Shown one piece after another: positions 13,266-16,046 of a stretch of DNA of 16,046 bases. This DNA is from Phycisphaerales bacterium (GTDB taxonomy: Bacteria; Planctomycetota; Phycisphaerae; Tepidisphaerales; Tepidisphaeraceae). Numbering within the stretch: position 1 is the first letter of the stretch; the number at the start of each line of letters is the position of its first letter. The notes beneath the pieces were generated by a model. The model was not told the DNA's origin, ran no database searches, and saw nothing but the letters and a program-made list of their open reading frames with translations. The stretch is taken from assembly GCA_028288875.1 (NCBI GenBank), contig JAQGHK010000407.1:1-16046 (forward strand), read 5' to 3'. The position numbers and the translations under genes are program-made.

Positions 13266-14264
13266 ATGCCTCGCGCCGTCAAACCGCTTCCCGAGCTGGG
13301 CCTGGTCTGCCTGAGCAGTGATGAACAGTGCCGTTTCCGGACGATCACCCGCACCCGGTATCTGTCGCTCCCGCAAGAGCAGCGCGATAAAGATCTCCAC
13401 GCCATCTACTGGGACAACATTCAGCGCCTGCACTGGACGCTCGGCTACTGCGCCCGGCGGAACATCCGCTTGTACCGGGCCACCAGCGCCTTGTTCCCCA
13501 TGAGCGATGAGCCGGCCGGCGATGCGACGCTGCGCTCCATGGCGGCCTCGCTCTCCAGCATCGGCCGCCGGGCGAAGCAGTTGGGCATTCGCGTGGTGCT
13601 GCATCCGGATCAGTTCGTCGTGCTGAACAGTGAGAGCGAAAAGACGCGCGCCGTCAGTCGGCTGATTCTGGACAAGCACGCGCTAGCCTTTGATTTAATG
13701 GGCCTGCCGCAGACCGCCTGGAGCCTGATGAACATCCACGGCGGTAAGGCCGGGCGCGGCGATGAGCTGGTGAACGTGATCAAGGACCTGCCACCGAATG
13801 TCAGGCAGCGGCTGACGCTAGAAAACGACGAATATAGTTTCGGCGCTGAGGAGATCCACGACATCTGCCGCCGGGCCGGCGTGCCTATGCTGTTCGATTG
13901 TCACCATCACGTGATCAAGGAAAACCTGGACAGCTACGACCATCCGAGCGTCGCCAGATACACCCGCCTCGCGCGCGACACCTGGCCCGATCCGCAGTGG
14001 CAGGTCGTCCATGTCAGCAACGGCGAAACGGCCTTCCTCGATCGCTATCACAGCCAGCAGATCACGATGATTCCCAAAGCCTTTCGCGACGTGCCATGGA
14101 TTGAAGTCGAGGCGCGCGGCAAGGAAGTCGCGATCGCGGGCTTGCGTGCGGACTGGCCGAAGCGTTCCACAGCGGCCGAAGGGTTTCCGTTGCGAAAGAC
14201 GACCGCCGCCGAGAAACGGGCAGCCGCCAGCGCGGTCAACGACGATGCCGACGCGCCGCCATGA
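13266..14264 (+). CDS. uvsE: UV DNA damage endonuclease
   Basis: A 332-residue protein of the UvdE/UvsE family, a TIM-barrel nuclease that nicks DNA 5' to UV photoproducts and other distortions in the alternative excision repair pathway. Metal-site motifs are intact: HPDQF with H113, NIHGGK with H158 and K161, TLENDEY with E186, LFDCHHH at 210-215, and VEARGKE near residue 280. The N-terminal LGLVCLS strand is typical. After about residue 300 comes a basic, Ala-rich tail. A TTG at 13260 is an alternative start; GGAG at 13244-13247 is rather far from both starts. The last 29 bases overlap, tail to tail, the PEP-CTERM gene on the other strand. Confidence 0.92.
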   Translation: MPRAVKPLPELGLVCLSSDEQCRFRTITRTRYLSLPQEQRDKDLHAIYWDNIQRLHWTLGYCARRNIRLYRATSALFPMSDEPAGDATLRSMAASLSSIGRRAKQLGIRVVLHPDQFVVLNSESEKTRAVSRLILDKHALAFDLMGLPQTAWSLMNIHGGKAGRGDELVNVIKDLPPNVRQRLTLENDEYSFGAEEIHDICRRAGVPMLFDCHHHVIKENLDSYDHPSVARYTRLARDTWPDPQWQVVHVSNGETAFLDRYHSQQITMIPKAFRDVPWIEVEARGKEVAIAGLRADWPKRSTAAEGFPLRKTTAAEKRAAASAVNDDADAPP

Positions 14265-15564
14265 TTCCCGCCAGCCCCATCAGGCCGAGGGCCGCCGGTT
14301 CCGGCACTTCATACGCACCGAGATCGGGCGCCGCGCCGTTGTAGGCCAGGCCGACATTCACGCCTTTATCGATCGCGTCGCTGGTCGCTGTCAGGCGAAG
14401 AAAATCGCTGTACGGCAAACTGCCGTCGGCCTGCCGCGGGCCGATGGCGATGGCGTCGCTCAGCGACAGGAAGTCCGCCGCCGTCACGCCCAGGCCGGCG
14501 TTGTAGCTGTTGTGATCGCTGACCACGCCGGCGTAGATGTTTGCGTTCCCGCTGCCGCCGAGCAACGCGATATTGTTCTTCAGCACGTGGGCGAACGCCT
14601 CATCGAAATTGTAGTTGTAGCCGTTGCCGCCGGCGCCATTGTTGTAGGCGGTGTTGTTCTGAATCGTCACGCCGTGCGCGATCACATTCGGGCCGACATC
14701 GTCGAGCGCATTGCCATTCACGTCGATCCCGTTCAGGCGGTTGCCCCAGATCAGGTTGTTCCGCAGCACGTGCGTGCCGCTGTCATGGCCCAGCTTCAGC
14801 CCGTTGCCGTCGCCAGCCCAGGCGGTGTCGCTGAAGGTGTTGAAGCCGTTCTTAAAACTCATGGAGTTTTCGACGGTCACGCCGCTTTCAGCGCCCCAGA
14901 AATCAAAGCCGTCGTCCGAGTTGCCCCACGCCCGCACGCCGCGGAACACGTTGCCCGCCCCCAGCCCGCGAAACTTGGCGACAAAACCGTCGGCGTTCTC
15001 GCCGTGATTGGCCGGGTCGTAGTTGGCGTAGGAATCGCTGTTGACGATGAGATTGTTCGACGGCGTGCGCGTGCCGCTGGCGGAAATCTGCAGGCCGCTG
15101 TCCTGGTTGTTGTGCAGCACCACGCGGTCGATCAGGTTGTTCGACCCGCTGATGTTGATGCCGTTGTCTTTGGCATTGGCGACGGTCAGGCCGCGGATGT
15201 TCCAGTAGTTACCGTCGAGCTGCACGCCGCGCGCCCCGGCCGCCTGCGGGGTGAAATCCAGCACGGGCGTTTCGCCGGTGAAGTTAGCAATCGTATACGG
15301 CGCGGCCGCCGTGCCGTTCTTGGTGCTGCCGATGCTGACGGTGCTGCTGAGCGTGTACGTGCCGCCGCGCATCAGAATGGTGTCACCGGCGACGGCTTTG
15401 CTGATCGCCTTGGTGAGCGTGGCGAACGGCGTCGCCAGCGCGCCGGCGGCCGAATCATTGCCGGTTGTGGAAACGTAATACGTCGTCGCCGCAGGAGACG
15501 CTGCGGCCGCCGCCAATAGAGACAACGCCACCGCCGAACGGACCGCAAAATCAGGATGAGACAT
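14236..15564 (-). CDS. PEP-CTERM pectate lyase-like beta-helix protein (PL9 type)
   Basis: A 442-residue exported right-handed beta-helix. Residues 1-26 are a signal peptide (RSAVALSLLAAAAASPAA). TYYVSTTGNDSAAG at 28-41 and the following strands match the DUF1565/PL9 N-terminus. The Pel9A calcium site is recognisable as D192 (ENADGF), D217, D218 and D221 (NSDDGFDFW), with the catalytic lysine at K257 (GNGLKLG). The 36-residue spacing between D221 and K257 equals that in Pel9A, so calcium-dependent pectate lyase activity is plausible. VPEPAALGLMGLAG with RRHRR at the end is a PEP-CTERM anchor. The start is ATG 15562-15564; TTG 15577-15579 is an alternative and neither has a strong ribosome binding site. 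The last 29 bases overlap uvsE. Confidence 0.9.
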   Translation of the reverse strand: MSHPDFAVRSAVALSLLAAAAASPAATTYYVSTTGNDSAAGALATPFATLTKAISKAVAGDTILMRGGTYTLSSTVSIGSTKNGTAAAPYTIANFTGETPVLDFTPQAAGARGVQLDGNYWNIRGLTVANAKDNGINISGSNNLIDRVVLHNNQDSGLQISASGTRTPSNNLIVNSDSYANYDPANHGENADGFVAKFRGLGAGNVFRGVRAWGNSDDGFDFWGAESGVTVENSMSFKNGFNTFSDTAWAGDGNGLKLGHDSGTHVLRNNLIWGNRLNGIDVNGNALDDVGPNVIAHGVTIQNNTAYNNGAGGNGYNYNFDEAFAHVLKNNIALLGGSGNANIYAGVVSDHNSYNAGLGVTAADFLSLSDAIAIGPRQADGSLPYSDFLRLTATSDAIDKGVNVGLAYNGAAPDLGAYEVPEPAALGLMGLAGIMAARRHRR

Positions 15565-15711
15565 CGTGAAAACTCGCAAGAAGCAACAACTGCCGCCCGG
15601 CCGCCAGCCGGACGCTTCAAAAGCTTAACCGATGGCCATTTTGCAATTGCGTCAGTCCATTACCGAATTCCGGCAGATTCCCCGCCCGCGCTGCCGCCTA
15701 CGATATGGATT

Positions 15712-15972
15712 ATGCCAAACGCCGGAAAACCGACCGACGCCGAAGTGCCCGGCCCGCCCAAGAACGCGACGGGTTCCAACGACTCCACGACCGAGAAGCC
15801 CCTCGTCGACGAATCGGAAATCAGCGGCAGCATGCACACCGAAGAACCCACCGGCTGGGACCAAGCCCCGCAAGCGATCAAGGAAACCCGCAACAAGCGC
15901 CACCCGCGCCCCGACGGCACCGGCGGCGATACGCCCGCCAAAGGCGAGGACCGCGCATCAGATCACATCTGA
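15712..15972 (+). CDS. Small hydrophilic protein of unknown function
   Basis: An 86-residue protein, rich in Pro, Glu, Asp, Thr and Lys. It has no cysteine, no hydrophobic segment and a single Trp (W49 in TGWDQAP). VPGPPKNATGSND at 12-24, LVDESEISGSMHT at 31-43 and NKRHPRPDG at 61-69 look like conserved blocks rather than random shadow sequence. It is probably disordered. The frame is open further left, to 15556, but that part overlaps the start of the pectate lyase gene and has no protein character. ATG 15712 has no clear ribosome binding site, although TATGGATT lies immediately before it, so a leaderless start is possible. Function unknown. Confidence 0.6.
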   Translation: MPNAGKPTDAEVPGPPKNATGSNDSTTEKPLVDESEISGSMHTEEPTGWDQAPQAIKETRNKRHPRPDGTGGDTPAKGEDRASDHI

Positions 15973-16008
15973 CGCGCGGCCGGTGGATGTCGCATCGCGT
16001 TGATCGGC

Positions 16009-16046
16009 TCACAGCAGTCGGGCGATCAACTTCACCACGTATTGAT
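16009..16046 (-). CDS. Possible C-terminal end of a minus-strand gene (partial)
   Basis: On the minus strand a frame enters from the right edge and reads QYVVKLIARLL before a TGA at plus-strand 16009-16011. The amphipathic ending looks protein-like and the position, just after the 15712-15972 stop, would suit a convergent gene. Twelve codons are too few to be sure. Confidence 0.3.
   Translation of the reverse strand, partial: QYVVKLIARLL

Noticed and set aside
14101..15519. A 472-codon plus-strand open frame opposite the pectate lyase gene
   Set aside because: It is Val/Ala/Arg-rich shadow sequence of a GC-rich gene, without domains or a ribosome binding site, and the minus-strand product has clear PL9 motifs.
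1..16046. Mobile element, CRISPR array, defence island or biosynthetic cluster
   Set aside because: No transposase, integrase, terminal repeats, spaced direct repeats, nuclease-helicase defence genes or synthase genes were seen; hicAB alone does not make a defence island.

Overview
The window is about 16 kb of GC-rich bacterial chromosome, densely coding on both strands. No rRNA, tRNA, CRISPR, insertion sequence or phage gene was seen. Four secreted proteins end in a PEP-CTERM sorting signal: a Pro-Glu-Pro motif, a hydrophobic stretch and an Arg-rich tail. Together with a seven-repeat GloVer-type protein, a PL9-type pectate lyase and several DinB/DUF899/DUF1569 proteins, this points to a soil or freshwater Planctomycetota, most likely a Phycisphaerae-like lineage. 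That assignment is inference from gene content and style; no marker gene in the window proves it.

Layout. 1-1876 (+): the end of an unidentified gene, an AHSA1/SRPBCC protein, a DinB-family protein and a DUF899 thioredoxin-like protein, probably one operon. 1880-3055 (-): a GNAT acetyltransferase and a small Lys-rich protein. 3141-4364 (-): a PEP-CTERM seven-repeat beta-propeller, preceded by an unusually structured gap (4365-4703). 4704-6167 (-): argH, apparently leaderless. 6330-6909 (+): a hicA-hicB toxin-antitoxin pair, divergent from argH, with a perfect inverted repeat at the start of hicA. 6937-8109 (-): a secreted protein with repeated DGDD-type motifs. 8326-11089 (+): a PEP-CTERM phosphoesterase, an aldo/keto reductase overlapping it by ATGA, and a second DinB protein. 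11176-12174 (+): a PEP-CTERM beta-propeller with its own promoter and a TTG start. 12250-12708 (+): DUF4385. 12745-13194 (-): DUF1569, related to DinB. 13266-14264 (+): the UV-damage endonuclease UvsE, overlapping tail-to-tail a PEP-CTERM pectate-lyase-like beta-helix protein (14236-15564, -). 15712-15972 (+): a small hydrophilic protein. The right edge may hold the end of a minus-strand gene.

How the genes fit together. This looks like ordinary chromosome mixing housekeeping genes (argH, uvsE), small stress or detoxification-type proteins (three DinB-superfamily members, DUF899, AHSA1, GNAT) and exported surface proteins that depend on an exosortase encoded elsewhere. No complete new defence or metabolic system is evident. 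The most unusual non-coding signal is the cluster of stem-loops upstream of the GloVer PEP-CTERM gene. The operator-like repeats between the DGDD-repeat protein and the phosphoesterase are the next most notable.
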